DNA from: Corynebacterium wankanglinii
GTDB taxonomy: Bacteria > Actinomycetota > Actinomycetes > Mycobacteriales > Mycobacteriaceae
Length of the DNA stretch: 64,000 bases
Assembly (NCBI GenBank): GCA_014490595.1
Contig: CP061031.1
Location: forward strand, 1,240,001-1,304,000
Direction: 5' to 3'
Position numbers and translations under genes: made by a program
Notes under the pieces: model-generated
Seen by the model: only the letters and a program-made list of their open reading frames with translations
What the model was told of the DNA's origin: nothing
The model's database searches: none
Part shown: one piece after another, positions 17,720 through 26,312 of the stretch
Layout: every line of letters begins with the position of its first letter
Numbering within the stretch: position 1 is the first letter of the stretch

Positions 17720-18520
17720 TCACGATCCCACCCGGACGGGTGAGCGGGAGTAGACGAACGCGTCGGTACGGTACGGCAGGGGAACGGTGTCGCCGGGGTC
17801 GAAACCGAGGCGTTCGTAGAGGTACCAGCTCAGGTTGGTTTCCATCTTGGCGCGGGTGCGGCCGTTCGCCTTGAGCCAGTAGGAGCGGGTGGCCATAAGC
17901 TCGAAGCAGTCTTCGACGGCGATGGGATGGAACCATTCCTCCCGCATTTCCCTCTCGAGCTGCCACGGCGCGGCAACACGGGGGTAAAAGCCTTCTCGTT
18001 GCACGTCCCCGGAGTGCATGATGCGGCTCAGCCGCAGTACCCAGGGGTGCCGCACTGCCAGGGTGTTCCAGCAGAGCACGAGGCGGCCGCCGGGGCGGAT
18101 CACGCGGTCGGCTTCGGCGCTGGCGGCGGCCGAGTCCACCCAGTGCCACGACTGGGCGCAGGTGAGTACGTCCATGGAGTTGGAGGAGAGGCCCGTTGCC
18201 TCGGCGGTGGCGCGCCAGACGGGCACGCTGGGCAGTTCGCGGTGGAACACCCTGGCCATGTCCTCGCTGGGGTCGCATGCGTAGACGGAACGTGAGCCGT
18301 CGATAAGCAACTGTGTGAACTTGCCCGTGCCCGCTCCGACGTCGCACACGATGCCGGGGCCCACGAGCTGCGCAAGGGACGCGGGGTAGGAGGGACGGGC
18401 TGCGTTGTAGCGCACAGCATCTCGGGCGAACGCCTCAGCGGCGCTGCTTCTGTGCGAGGGGTCTTTGAACGTCGGCCCGGCTTTCCGGCTCGGTCCTGGC
18501 TGTGTTCCGCTCGCGTGCAC
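17720..18520 (-). CDS. SAM-dependent methyltransferase (class I)
   Basis: A 266-residue protein with motif I VCDVGAGTGKFTQLL (about 58-72), post-I acidic DPSEDM, and SWHWVDSAAASAEADRVIRPGGRLVL in the motif II-III region, as in the UbiE/Methyltransf_11 group. The substrate cannot be told. The GTG start at 18520 has no ribosome-binding site but a TAGATT hexamer 8 bases upstream, so it is probably leaderless. It is divergent from the LpqC-like gene with 20 bp between start codons. It faces der tail to tail. Confidence 0.85.
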   Translation of the reverse strand: MHASGTQPGPSRKAGPTFKDPSHRSSAAEAFARDAVRYNAARPSYPASLAQLVGPGIVCDVGAGTGKFTQLLIDGSRSVYACDPSEDMARVFHRELPSVPVWRATAEATGLSSNSMDVLTCAQSWHWVDSAAASAEADRVIRPGGRLVLCWNTLAVRHPWVLRLSRIMHSGDVQREGFYPRVAAPWQLEREMREEWFHPIAVEDCFELMATRSYWLKANGRTRAKMETNLSWYLYERLGFDPGDTVPLPYRTDAFVYSRSPVRVGS

Positions 18521-18527
18521 GATAGTC

Positions 18528-18534
18528 TAATCTA
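18528..18534. promoter_or_regulatory. Overlapping divergent -10 elements between two start codons
   Basis: On the + strand TAATCT (18528-18533) is 7 bases before the GTG at 18541. On the - strand TAGATT (18534-18529) is 8 bases before the GTG at 18520. The two hexamers share five base pairs, so both leaderless promoters would melt the same DNA. Confidence 0.65.
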
Positions 18535-18540
18535 CCTTCC

Positions 18541-19479
18541 GTGTTGGACCGCCCCGTGATTCGCGTAGCCTTAGCTGTCGGCCTTGCGGTGAGCTGCTTC
18601 AGCGTGGCCGGGTGCTCTGGAGATCCGTCACGGCTGCGCACCGCCATTTCCACGCGGCCGGAGGCCCCGGAGGACGTGGTGCGGGAGGTGGAGCCGTGGT
18701 CGGACCCATCCGTGGAGCGGCGCCAGATCACCTCCGCAGGGTTGAAGCGGGACTACGTGCTGTCGGTGCCGAAGGGCGCCCGGCAACGTGAGCGGCTGCC
18801 GCTGATTCTCGTATTCCACGGCTACCGGGAGGATGCCCAGAGGATGCGGGAACACACCCAGCTGGATAAGGCGGACGCAGTGGTCGCATTCATGGACGGA
18901 GTGGACAACGCTTGGGCGCCAGCACCGTACGCGACAACAACGGGGCAGCAGGACCTCACGTTTGTGGATGACGTGGTTTCGCAGCTGGAGGAGGAGTTCT
19001 CCATCGACCGGGCGCGGGTGTTCGCTGCCGGTTTCTCCAACGGCGGCGGGTTCGCGGCGTTTGTGGGTTGCCAGCGGCCGCAGGAATTTACGGGTGTGGC
19101 CACGGTTGCGGGTGCGTTTTACCAGCGGGTATCCGAGGGGTGCTCACAGATCCCCATGAAACACATCGACTTCCACGGCACTGCGGACCCGGTGATTTCC
19201 TACAACGGTGGCGAGCGCCATGAGACGGTGTACGACTCTACACACGACATGCTTGTGGAGGCGGCGGTGCGCAACCACTGCGCCCGTGAGGAGGAAATTC
19301 GTCTCTCGGACACGGTCGTGCAGGCCACCTGGGACGACTGCGACGCCGCACTCGAGCACTACCGCATCGAGGGCGGATCGCACGTGTGGCCGGGCGGCAC
19401 CGCTGATACCTCTGCGTCAGTTTCTTCCGGGTTTGCAACCCGCGCAGTGTTGCGGTTTTTCGGCGTCGGGGTTTCGTAG
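18541..19479 (+). CDS. Lipoprotein esterase, LpqC / polyhydroxybutyrate-depolymerase-like
   Basis: A 312-residue alpha/beta-hydrolase. The N-terminus is a lipoprotein signal peptide with the lipobox VAGC (Cys25), so the mature protein is anchored outside the membrane. The fold is PHB depolymerase/feruloyl-esterase type: PLILVFHGYREDAQRM (oxyanion region), nucleophile in GFSNGGGFA, and the His in EGGSHVWPG. The mycobacterial counterpart is LpqC. The natural substrate is unknown; PHB is unlikely. GTG start, leaderless promoter shared with the divergent methyltransferase. Confidence 0.85.
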   Translation: MLDRPVIRVALAVGLAVSCFSVAGCSGDPSRLRTAISTRPEAPEDVVREVEPWSDPSVERRQITSAGLKRDYVLSVPKGARQRERLPLILVFHGYREDAQRMREHTQLDKADAVVAFMDGVDNAWAPAPYATTTGQQDLTFVDDVVSQLEEEFSIDRARVFAAGFSNGGGFAAFVGCQRPQEFTGVATVAGAFYQRVSEGCSQIPMKHIDFHGTADPVISYNGGERHETVYDSTHDMLVEAAVRNHCAREEEIRLSDTVVQATWDDCDAALEHYRIEGGSHVWPGGTADTSASVSSGFATRAVLRFFGVGVS

Positions 19480-19501
19480 GGCAGGTTACGCAGGGCGCAG
19501 C

Positions 19502-19514
19502 TACGATATGCGCC
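19502..19514 (+). promoter_or_regulatory. Leaderless-type promoter of the lipid kinase gene
   Basis: TACGAT (19502-19507) is 7 bases before the GTG at 19515; no ribosome-binding site is seen. Confidence 0.6.
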
Positions 19515-20480
19515 GTGAGAGATGCTCCACCCCCGCAGGTCACGGTTGTGTATAACCCCACGAAGGTCCACGTCGGCCGCTTGCGGCGTGCTGTGGAGCG
19601 CTATAGCTGGCCGGGCGCAAGCGTCACTTGGTCCGCAACGACTGCGGAGGGGCCCGGTTTTACTCAGGCATCCCGCGCGCTGGAAGAGGGAACGGATTTG
19701 ATCATTGCGGCCGGCGGCGACGGAACCGTCCGCATGGTGGCCCTCGCCGTCTCGGGCTCGCACGTCCCGATGGCCATTGTGCCGGCGGGCACTGGCAATA
19801 TGCTCGCGCGAAACTTGGGCGTGCCGCTATTGCTGGAATCCGCGGTGCAGCGGGCGTTTAGCGGGGGTGACCGGCTCATCGACCTCTGCCGAGCCGAACT
19901 GACCTACCCGGACGGGCACACCGAGCACTCCGGTTTCGCAGTGATGGCGGGCGTCGGGGTAGACGCCGGCATGATCCACCGGACGCGCGAGAGCCTGAAG
20001 GCAGCCGTGGGCCCTTTGGCCTACGTTCCCGCGGTGTTGCAGTCCCTCGGCGGCGGCAACAGTATCGACGCGAGCATTACGCTTGATGACGAACCTTCGG
20101 TCATCACCTCGTTGCACTCATGCATCGTTGGAAACTGCAGCGATCTGGTCGGCCGTATCCCGTTGCTGCCCGAGGCGCGGCCGGACGACGGCATTCTCGA
20201 CGGCGTAGTGCTGCGCGCCGAAGATGTAGCAGACTGGGCGGAGATTGGCGGCAAACTCGCTGTAGACACCGTCCGCGGCGGGATCAACGCACTACTGCCC
20301 GATGAACTCCCCGCGCGCGAGCCCGCCCGTCTGCCGAGGGCGATGCAGTATTTGGAGGGAAGACGTATCACCTTGGAGTTCACGGAGCCCGAGCACCTCG
20401 AACTCGATGGTGACGGCGCCGGCGCAGTCAACGCGGCGACGTTTGTTGTGATGCCCGGCACGCTGCGGGTGGTGTGTTGA
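19515..20480 (+). CDS. Diacylglycerol/sphingosine-type lipid kinase
   Basis: A 321-residue DAGK_cat protein: VTVVYNPTKV at the N-terminus, the nucleotide loop AAGGDGTVRMVA near 65-76 and VPAGTGNMLARNLGVP near 90-105, then a beta-sandwich C-terminal half. The family phosphorylates diacylglycerol or related lipids (DgkB, YegS, LCB5 types). In an actinobacterium it would feed phosphatidic acid back to phospholipid synthesis; the exact lipid is not evident. Confidence 0.88.
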   Translation: MRDAPPPQVTVVYNPTKVHVGRLRRAVERYSWPGASVTWSATTAEGPGFTQASRALEEGTDLIIAAGGDGTVRMVALAVSGSHVPMAIVPAGTGNMLARNLGVPLLLESAVQRAFSGGDRLIDLCRAELTYPDGHTEHSGFAVMAGVGVDAGMIHRTRESLKAAVGPLAYVPAVLQSLGGGNSIDASITLDDEPSVITSLHSCIVGNCSDLVGRIPLLPEARPDDGILDGVVLRAEDVADWAEIGGKLAVDTVRGGINALLPDELPAREPARLPRAMQYLEGRRITLEFTEPEHLELDGDGAGAVNAATFVVMPGTLRVVC

Positions 20481-20531
20481 CGGGCAGCGACGCTGCCGAC
20501 ACCCGCACGCCCCTGGATCCGCGGAGGCACA

Positions 20532-21077
20532 ATGGGGCGCATGATGTACAGCTTCGAAGGCAAAACACCAAGCATCCACCCATCAGCGTTCGTCGCTGAC
20601 GAGGCCACCATCATCGGCAACGTCACTATCGGCGAGGACGCCAACATCTGGCCGGGAGTGGTCATCCGCGGCGATGTGGGAGCGATCCGCATCGGCGACC
20701 GCGTCAACGTGCAGGACGGATCCGTGTTGCACGTGGACACAGATGGGGAGACCGTGCTTGAAGACGATGTGACCATCGGCCATCTGGCCATGGTGCACGG
20801 TTGCCACATCGAACCGGGATGCTTGATCGGCATGAGCTCGACGGTGCTCTCGCGCTCGCGGGTGGGCAGGGGCAGCATCGTCGGCGGCGGGGCAGTGGTG
20901 CTGGAGGGCCAAGAGCTACCCGCGTTCTCCCTCGCCGCCGGCGTGCCTGCAAAGGTTAAGCGCACCCTCGAGCCGGAGACCTACGAGGCGCGGTTGAAGC
21001 ACGCGGCGTATTACGTCGAATTGGGACGGCGCGCGAGGAGCGGCTTGGTGCCGGTGGCCCGTGCGGATCTGATGTGA
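20532..21077 (+). CDS. Gamma-carbonic-anhydrase-like hexapeptide-repeat protein
   Basis: A 181-residue left-handed beta-helix protein with repeated I/V-G-x-x-x hexapeptides (ATIIGNVTIGEDANIWPGVVIRG) and three metal-ligand histidines in the usual places (SVLHVD, VTIGHLAMVHGC). It belongs to the CaiE/PaaY/YrdA group; carbonic anhydrase activity is possible but not certain in this family. Three close ATGs exist (20532, 20541, 20544); the first has GGAGG five bases upstream. Its 3' end runs over the promoter region of the next gene. Confidence 0.88.
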   Translation: MGRMMYSFEGKTPSIHPSAFVADEATIIGNVTIGEDANIWPGVVIRGDVGAIRIGDRVNVQDGSVLHVDTDGETVLEDDVTIGHLAMVHGCHIEPGCLIGMSSTVLSRSRVGRGSIVGGGAVVLEGQELPAFSLAAGVPAKVKRTLEPETYEARLKHAAYYVELGRRARSGLVPVARADLM

Positions 21078-21117
21078 ATATCACAGGAAAACCGCCCCGT
21101 GGTCGCAAATACAGGCG

Positions 21118-21130
21118 TAGTGTGACGGCC
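21118..21130 (+). promoter_or_regulatory. Leaderless-type promoter of the hydroxyacyl-CoA dehydrogenase
   Basis: TAGTGT (21118-21123) is followed after 7 bases by ATG 21131. This decides the start against the longer in-frame reading from 21074. Confidence 0.65.
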
Positions 21131-22012
21131 ATGACATTCAATAACGTAACAGTACTTGGTGCAGGTGTCCTGGGCGCACAGATTGCTTTCGTGTCCGCCT
21201 TCGCGGGTAAGAAGGTCGTATCCTACGACATCAACGAGGAGGCCCTCGCAGCCGGCAAGCAGCGGTTCAACGCCATAGGCGAGCAAATGAAACAGGAGCT
21301 GGAGACAGCGAACGACGATTCCATCGCGGCGGCGCATGCCAACCTCACACAAACGTCCGACCTGAAAGAGGCGTTGGCGAACGCGGATCTGGTCATCGAG
21401 GCCATCCCCGAGAACTTGGAGCTCAAGCGCAAGGTTTGGTCGCAGGTTGGGGAGTACGCTCCGGAGACCACGGTGTTTGCCACCAACACCTCCACGCTCA
21501 TGCCGAGTAAGTTCGCCGACGCCAGCGGGGCCCCAGAACGGTTCCTGGCGCTGCACTTTGCAAACCACATCTGGATTCAGAACACCGCCGAGATTATGCC
21601 GCACGAGGGCACCGACCCGAAGTACGTCGAGCAGCTCGTCGAGTTTGCAGAGCAGATAAACATGGTGCCTGTGCGGTTGAAGCGGGAGCAACCGGGCTAT
21701 GTGCTCAACACCTTGCTCGTGCCGCTGCTCAGCGCAGGCATGTACCTGCTGCACCACGACATTGCAGACCCCACGGACATCGACCGCGATTGGTGTAACT
21801 CCACCGGCTCGCCGCGCGGGCCCATCGAAATCATGGACCTCGTCGGCGTGCGCACCCTGGTCGCAGTGATCGAGTCCAACGAAAACGCACCCGAGTGGCA
21901 GAAAGACTTTGTCGAGCAGACCCTGAAGCCGATGATTGCCGAGGGCAAGACAGGCCTTGAGGCCGGCCAAGGCTTCTTCACGTACGACGCGAACGGCAAG
22001 GTCGTCTCCTAA
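21131..22012 (+). CDS. 3-hydroxyacyl-CoA dehydrogenase
   Basis: A 293-residue NAD-dependent enzyme. The N-terminal Rossmann fold begins with VTVLGAGVLGAQIAFVSAFAGKKVVSYDIN-type sequence (GxGxxG plus Asp ligand of NAD ribose). The catalytic His is in LALHFANHIW, with the partner Glu in the following strand (TAEIMPHEGT), and the C-terminal helical domain contains LLVPLLSAGMYLL. It would oxidise 3-hydroxyacyl-CoA in fatty-acid or butyrate metabolism. It stands alone without thiolase or hydratase genes beside it. Confidence 0.9.
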   Translation: MTFNNVTVLGAGVLGAQIAFVSAFAGKKVVSYDINEEALAAGKQRFNAIGEQMKQELETANDDSIAAAHANLTQTSDLKEALANADLVIEAIPENLELKRKVWSQVGEYAPETTVFATNTSTLMPSKFADASGAPERFLALHFANHIWIQNTAEIMPHEGTDPKYVEQLVEFAEQINMVPVRLKREQPGYVLNTLLVPLLSAGMYLLHHDIADPTDIDRDWCNSTGSPRGPIEIMDLVGVRTLVAVIESNENAPEWQKDFVEQTLKPMIAEGKTGLEAGQGFFTYDANGKVVS

Positions 22013-22043
22013 CCGGGTGCCCCCCGCCCCAGAGAGTGCTTTG

Positions 22044-22117
22044 TCGGACTGACAGGATTTGAACCTGCGACCCCCACACCCCCAGTGTGGTGCGCTACCA
22101 AACTGCGCCACAGCCCG
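22044..22117 (-). tRNA. tRNA-Pro (GGG anticodon)
   Basis: A 74-base cloverleaf on the minus strand: acceptor CGGGCTG pairing with CAGTCCG, D stem GCGC/GCGC, anticodon stem CCACA/TGTGG with loop CTGGGGG (anticodon GGG at positions 34-36), and T arm GCAGG-TTTGAAT-CCTGT. It reads CCC proline codons. CCA is not encoded after the discriminator A. Confidence 0.95.
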
Positions 22118-22195
22118 ATCCGCTACCGAAACGGTAACTCGGAAAATATTACAGCACTGTCATACGTGGCCAAAACCGGCTGGTCACCCGCCCGG

Positions 22196-22597
22196 TCACC
22201 GAATGACACCGTCGACGTAGACCCACCGTCCGGCGCGGCGTTCGAAGTGGGAGCGCTCCCGCATCACCCCGCCGGGGTAGTGGGCGGCGAATTCCACCAC
22301 GCCCTGGGCGTCGAAGGGGCCGCCGCCGGCGGTGTCCAGTATTTGGAGCTGGGTGAACGGCTCGCCGGACGCGTCCACAGCCAGATCAGCGGGTCGGGTC
22401 TCCTCGGCCCAGGTCGACGCCACGTAATCGCCCGCGCCGCGCACGTACGCCGTGAACCGCGAGCGCATCAGTGCCTCGGCAGTTGGTGCGTTGGAACCGC
22501 CGGAGATGTAGCGGCCGCAGCACGCCTCGTACGGCAAGCCCTGCCCGCACGGGCACAAGTCCCGCCAGCCCGCCTGCTGCCTGGATGCGCCCACCAC
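22196..22597 (-). CDS. YchJ-family SEC-C motif protein
   Basis: A 133-residue protein with an N-terminal zinc-binding SEC-C motif (CPCGQGLPYEACCGRY) and an NTF2-like remainder (TAEALMRSRFTAYVRGAGDYVASTW, VEFAAHYPGG). This is the UPF0225/YchJ family of unknown function. The GTG start overlaps the stop of the upstream hydrolase gene (TAGTG), so the two are translationally coupled. Confidence 0.85.
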   Translation of the reverse strand: MVGASRQQAGWRDLCPCGQGLPYEACCGRYISGGSNAPTAEALMRSRFTAYVRGAGDYVASTWAEETRPADLAVDASGEPFTQLQILDTAGGGPFDAQGVVEFAAHYPGGVMRERSHFERRAGRWVYVDGVIR

Positions 22598-23823
22598 TAC
22601 TTGCCCAGGCGCTCCGCGCGGTGGAGCTTGTTCTGGCGGCGGCGCCGCTCCAGCGAGGCTGTTTCAACGGTTGTTTCGATCTCGCCCTTCTTCACGTAAC
22701 CGTCCACGGTGGAGGCGGCGCCGGCGGCGCGTAGCGTTTCCACCTCGTCTTCAGACAGGTCGCCGTAGAGGGTGATCAGGCGGGTAAACGTGCCGTCGCC
22801 GTTGTGGTTGACTTCCACGCGGACGTCGTCAAGCGACATGCGCTTGGCTGCCTCACGCACTGCCTGAGAGCAACTAACCGCGAGCGCGGACATGTACAGG
22901 CCGGTCGACGTGACACCCTGGCCCTTGCCGCCGGTGTTTTTGGAACGGTCGGTGGTAATTGCGACGTCGGAGGTGCGCACCACGTCGCCGTACTTCGTCC
23001 CGCGGGCGGAGTAGGACACCGCGTTGGTGTCGGTCGTCTTCGCCGGGACGAACAGCGGCTGGATGTATTGCACCGCCCAAGATCCGATGATGTCTGCGGC
23101 ACGCTGCGCGGTTCCCTGGCGGGTGAGCAGGTGGTCCGCCTTGTCCAGCGCCATCAGCGACTTGGGGTAGCGGGCCAGGGAAAAAATGTTCTGGGCGTTG
23201 TCGATGCCGACGGTGACGTCGATAGGCGAGTGTACGAGCAACAGCGGCTTGCGCAGCTTGGGCAGGTATTCCTCAGGGTTGGTATCCGCGAGGTCCTCGA
23301 GGAACTCGCGCGAGATGGTCAGCTCGCGCCCGCCGAGCACCACGCCGACGGAGCCGTTCGCATCGGCCTCGCCGATGGCGTGGGCGTAGTGCAGTACTGA
23401 GTGCGCCGGATCGAAGGGCGCGCCGACGGTGGCTACGGCTTTGATCATCTTTTTCAGCTCGGGGCGGGTAGCTGCCTTGAGTGCGGCCGCGCCGCCGAGG
23501 GAGTGGCCCATGAGTAGCTGCGGCGCCTTGTAGTTCTCTTCGAGCCACTGGGCGGCAGCGACGATGTCGTCGACGTTTTCGGAGAACGACGTGTTCCTAA
23601 ACTCGCCCTCAGACTGGCCCAGGCCGGGGAAGTCGAAGCGCAATGTCGCAATGCCGTGCTCCGTTAACTGCTTCGAGATGCGCGAGGCGCCCGGGGTGTG
23701 TCGCGAGCCCGCGAAACAGTGGGCGAAGATCGCGTAGGCCTGTGCGGGTCCGTCCGGGCGGTCGATGGTGCCGGCCATCATGTGGCCCTTCGACGACGGG
23801 ACTTTCACGTTCATTGACAGCAT
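22597..23823 (-). CDS. Alpha/beta-hydrolase fused to an OsmC domain
   Basis: A 408-residue two-domain protein. Residues 1-255 are an alpha/beta-hydrolase with oxyanion region IFAHCFAGSRHTPGASRIS, nucleophile in MGHSLGGAAAL, an acid in HSPIDVTVG and the His in ALDKADHLLT. Residues about 270-400 form an OsmC/Ohr-like domain with the reactive-Cys-type helix YMSALAVSCSQAVREAAKR. OsmC proteins reduce organic hydroperoxides with cysteine, but only one clear Cys is seen in the usual pair. I chose ATG 23823; a strong AGGAGG lies 12 bases upstream, and a second ATG at 23814 is possible. Confidence 0.85.
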   Translation of the reverse strand: MLSMNVKVPSSKGHMMAGTIDRPDGPAQAYAIFAHCFAGSRHTPGASRISKQLTEHGIATLRFDFPGLGQSEGEFRNTSFSENVDDIVAAAQWLEENYKAPQLLMGHSLGGAAALKAATRPELKKMIKAVATVGAPFDPAHSVLHYAHAIGEADANGSVGVVLGGRELTISREFLEDLADTNPEEYLPKLRKPLLLVHSPIDVTVGIDNAQNIFSLARYPKSLMALDKADHLLTRQGTAQRAADIIGSWAVQYIQPLFVPAKTTDTNAVSYSARGTKYGDVVRTSDVAITTDRSKNTGGKGQGVTSTGLYMSALAVSCSQAVREAAKRMSLDDVRVEVNHNGDGTFTRLITLYGDLSEDEVETLRAAGAASTVDGYVKKGEIETTVETASLERRRRQNKLHRAERLGK

Positions 23824-23919
23824 TGGTAGCCGTTTCCTCCTGCGGCTCGGCGCAGTGCGCGCCACGGTTACTTTCGCTGCAAGACTAATCGTCGCACCAA
23901 CCGTTTGGCACGTTGGCGT

Positions 23920-23933
23920 TATTCTTTCCATTT
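23920..23933 (+). promoter_or_regulatory. Leaderless-type promoter of secA2
   Basis: TATTCT (23920-23925) stands 8 bases before the ATG at 23934. Confidence 0.6.
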
Positions 23934-26225
23934 ATGGGCAAGTTTGAGTGGTTCTGGAAGGCCATGGGCTCCACCTCGGAGCGCAACAACAAAAGGTCGA
24001 AGGCCGTGGTGGCGAACGCGCATGGGCTCATTGAGGAGCTGTCGCTTCTCGACGACGCTTCGCTCGCCTCCACCGTCCGATCCACTGTGCGCGACGGGGC
24101 GGTAGCCGATAAGCCGCGCTTTCTCGCAGGGCTTTCCGTGGCGTCCCAGCGCACGTTGGGGATGACCCCCTTCGAAGTGCAGAACCAGGCTGTGCTGCGG
24201 CTGCTCGAGGGCGACGTGATCCAGATGGCTACTGGCGAAGGCAAGACGCTCGTCGGCGCGATGGCCGCGACCGGCTTCGCGCTGCAGGGCAAGCGGGTCC
24301 ATCTGATCACGGTGAACAATTACCTGGCCGCGCGAGATGCGGAGTGGATGCGTCCGTTGGTGGAGTTTTTCGGATTGCGGGTGGCGGCGGTCACGGAGGC
24401 GTCGACACGCGATCAGCGCGTGGCAGCGTACCGCTGCGACGTGATCTACGCGCCCGTGACCGAGATCGGCTTTGACCACCTGCGTGACAACCAGATCACC
24501 TCCCGCGATCAGACAGTGCAGGTGCCGGCAGACGTGGCGCTGGTGGACGAGGCGGACAGTGTGCTCGTGGACGAAGCGCTCGTGCCGCTGGTGCTCGCCG
24601 GATCTGAGGGGTCGAAGCAGGCAACCGGCCAGATCACGGAGGCCGTTTCCCACCTACAGGAGGGACGGGATTACACCATTGACGCCGAGGGCCGCAACGC
24701 CTTCCTCACCGATGAGGGCGCGTCGAATGTCGAGCGCCTGCTGGGTATCGAGTCGCTTTACTCCGACGAACACATCGGCACCACGTTGGTCCGCGTCAAC
24801 CTGGCGCTGCATGCCAAAGCGCTTCTCATCCGGGACGTGCACTACATCGTCGAAGACGGCAAGGTCGCGCTGGTGGACGCCTCTCGGGGGCGCGTTGCTG
24901 AGTTGCAGCGCTGGCCGGACGGGCTGCAGGCTGCGGTGGAGTCGAAAGAGGGACTGGACGTGTCGGAGGGTGGTCGGATCCTGGATTCCATCACCTTGCA
25001 AGCGTTGATGCGCCGCTACCCGCTGGTCTGCGGCATGACCGGCACCGCGGTGGAGGCGACCGACCAGTTGCGCTCGTTTTACGGCCTGCATGTCTCGGTG
25101 ATCGACCGTGCCAACGAGCTGCAGCGTTTCGACGAGGCGGATCACATCTACGCGACGATGGAAGAGAAGAACGCCGCCATAGTCGAGGAGATTGTGCGCA
25201 TCCACCAGACAGGCCAGCCCGTGCTGGTGGGCACGCACGATGTGGCCGAATCTGAGGCGCTTGCGGGCGCGCTCGGGCAGCGCGGCATCGCAGTGAACGT
25301 CTTGAACGCGAAGAATGACGCGGAGGAGGCCCGGATTGTTGCCGAGGCGGGCGATGTGGGCCGGGTGACAGTGTCTACCCAAATGGCCGGCCGCGGCACG
25401 GACATCCGTCTCGGCGGGGCAAACGAAGCCGACCGCGAGGATGTTGCGGCCCTAGGCGGTCTGGCCGTGCTGGGAACGGCCCGCCACCGAACCGCCCGCC
25501 TGGATAATCAGTTACGCGGACGGGCAGGCCGCCAGGGTGACCCGGGCACGAGCGTCTTCTTCGTTTCACTCGACGACGACATTGTCACCACAGGCGGGGA
25601 CGGCGAGCAGTTCACCGCGCAGCCCGATCCCGACGGGCGAATCACCGGCAACAGGGCGCAACACTTCATTGAGCATTGCCAGCGCGTCACCGAAGGGCAG
25701 CTGCTGGAGATTCACTCCCAGACTTGGAAATACAACAAGCTGTTGGCGGATCACCGTGACATTTTGGACGAGCGTCGCGCCACACTGTTGGACACTGACA
25801 CAGCCTGGCGCGAGCTGGCTGAGCGGGCTCCGCAGCGCGCGTCGGAACTATCCCACCTGCCCATACCCGTCCTCCAGCAGGCAGCCAGGGACATCATGCT
25901 CTTCCATCTCGATGCGGAATGGTCTGAGCATTTGGCGCTCATGGACGACGTTCGCGAATCCATCCACTTACGCGCCATCGCGCGCGAGACGCCTATCGAC
26001 GAGTACCACCGCATCGCCGTTCGAGAGTTCAAAGACCTGGCCAACCGTGCCGTTGCTGCCGCGGTGGAGACGTTCAACACCGTGGATATCGACGAGGACG
26101 GGGCGCATCTGGAAGACGCGGGGTGGAAGCGCCCAAGTGCCACATGGACCTACATGGTTTCTGACAACCCGCTCGCAGGTTCCGGGAATTCTGTCATTTC
26201 CGGTATCGGAAATATTTTCCGCTAG
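23934..26225 (+). CDS. secA2: Accessory preprotein translocase ATPase SecA2
   Basis: A 763-residue SecA paralogue. Walker A MATGEGKT lies at 98-105, the DEAD-like LVDEADSVLVDEA near 205, the Q/R motif region VSTQMAGRGTDIRLGG near 485, and the helical scaffold domain toward the C-terminus (RESIHLRAIARETPIDEYHRIAVREF). It lacks the C-terminal zinc-binding tail of SecA1 and is shorter, as expected for SecA2 of actinobacteria, which exports a small subset of proteins. It is followed by odhI and ftsR, the usual order. Confidence 0.93.
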   Translation: MGKFEWFWKAMGSTSERNNKRSKAVVANAHGLIEELSLLDDASLASTVRSTVRDGAVADKPRFLAGLSVASQRTLGMTPFEVQNQAVLRLLEGDVIQMATGEGKTLVGAMAATGFALQGKRVHLITVNNYLAARDAEWMRPLVEFFGLRVAAVTEASTRDQRVAAYRCDVIYAPVTEIGFDHLRDNQITSRDQTVQVPADVALVDEADSVLVDEALVPLVLAGSEGSKQATGQITEAVSHLQEGRDYTIDAEGRNAFLTDEGASNVERLLGIESLYSDEHIGTTLVRVNLALHAKALLIRDVHYIVEDGKVALVDASRGRVAELQRWPDGLQAAVESKEGLDVSEGGRILDSITLQALMRRYPLVCGMTGTAVEATDQLRSFYGLHVSVIDRANELQRFDEADHIYATMEEKNAAIVEEIVRIHQTGQPVLVGTHDVAESEALAGALGQRGIAVNVLNAKNDAEEARIVAEAGDVGRVTVSTQMAGRGTDIRLGGANEADREDVAALGGLAVLGTARHRTARLDNQLRGRAGRQGDPGTSVFFVSLDDDIVTTGGDGEQFTAQPDPDGRITGNRAQHFIEHCQRVTEGQLLEIHSQTWKYNKLLADHRDILDERRATLLDTDTAWRELAERAPQRASELSHLPIPVLQQAARDIMLFHLDAEWSEHLALMDDVRESIHLRAIARETPIDEYHRIAVREFKDLANRAVAAAVETFNTVDIDEDGAHLEDAGWKRPSATWTYMVSDNPLAGSGNSVISGIGNIFR

Positions 26226-26264
26226 CCATTCTCCGGTAGCCGCACCCGCGGACGGGGCGGGCGC

Positions 26265-26270
26265 TATTAT
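26265..26270 (+). promoter_or_regulatory. -10 element of the odhI promoter
   Basis: TATTAT lies about 40 bases before odhI, in the gap after secA2. A 5' leader with AGGAG follows, so odhI is not leaderless. Confidence 0.55.
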
Positions 26271-26312
26271 GGCGGGAGATCTCAACCACGACTCGAAAGT
26301 CAGGAGTTACCC

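Noticed and set aside
21073-21085. TGTGA-ATA-TCACA dyad as a GlxR/CRP site
   Set aside because: The arms are perfect but the centre is 3 bp instead of the 6 bp required by the TGTGA-N6-TCACA consensus.
21074-21130. Longer N-terminus of the hydroxyacyl-CoA dehydrogenase
   Set aside because: The extra residues are not like the family, which starts close to the VTVLGAG strand, and a leaderless promoter precedes ATG 21131.
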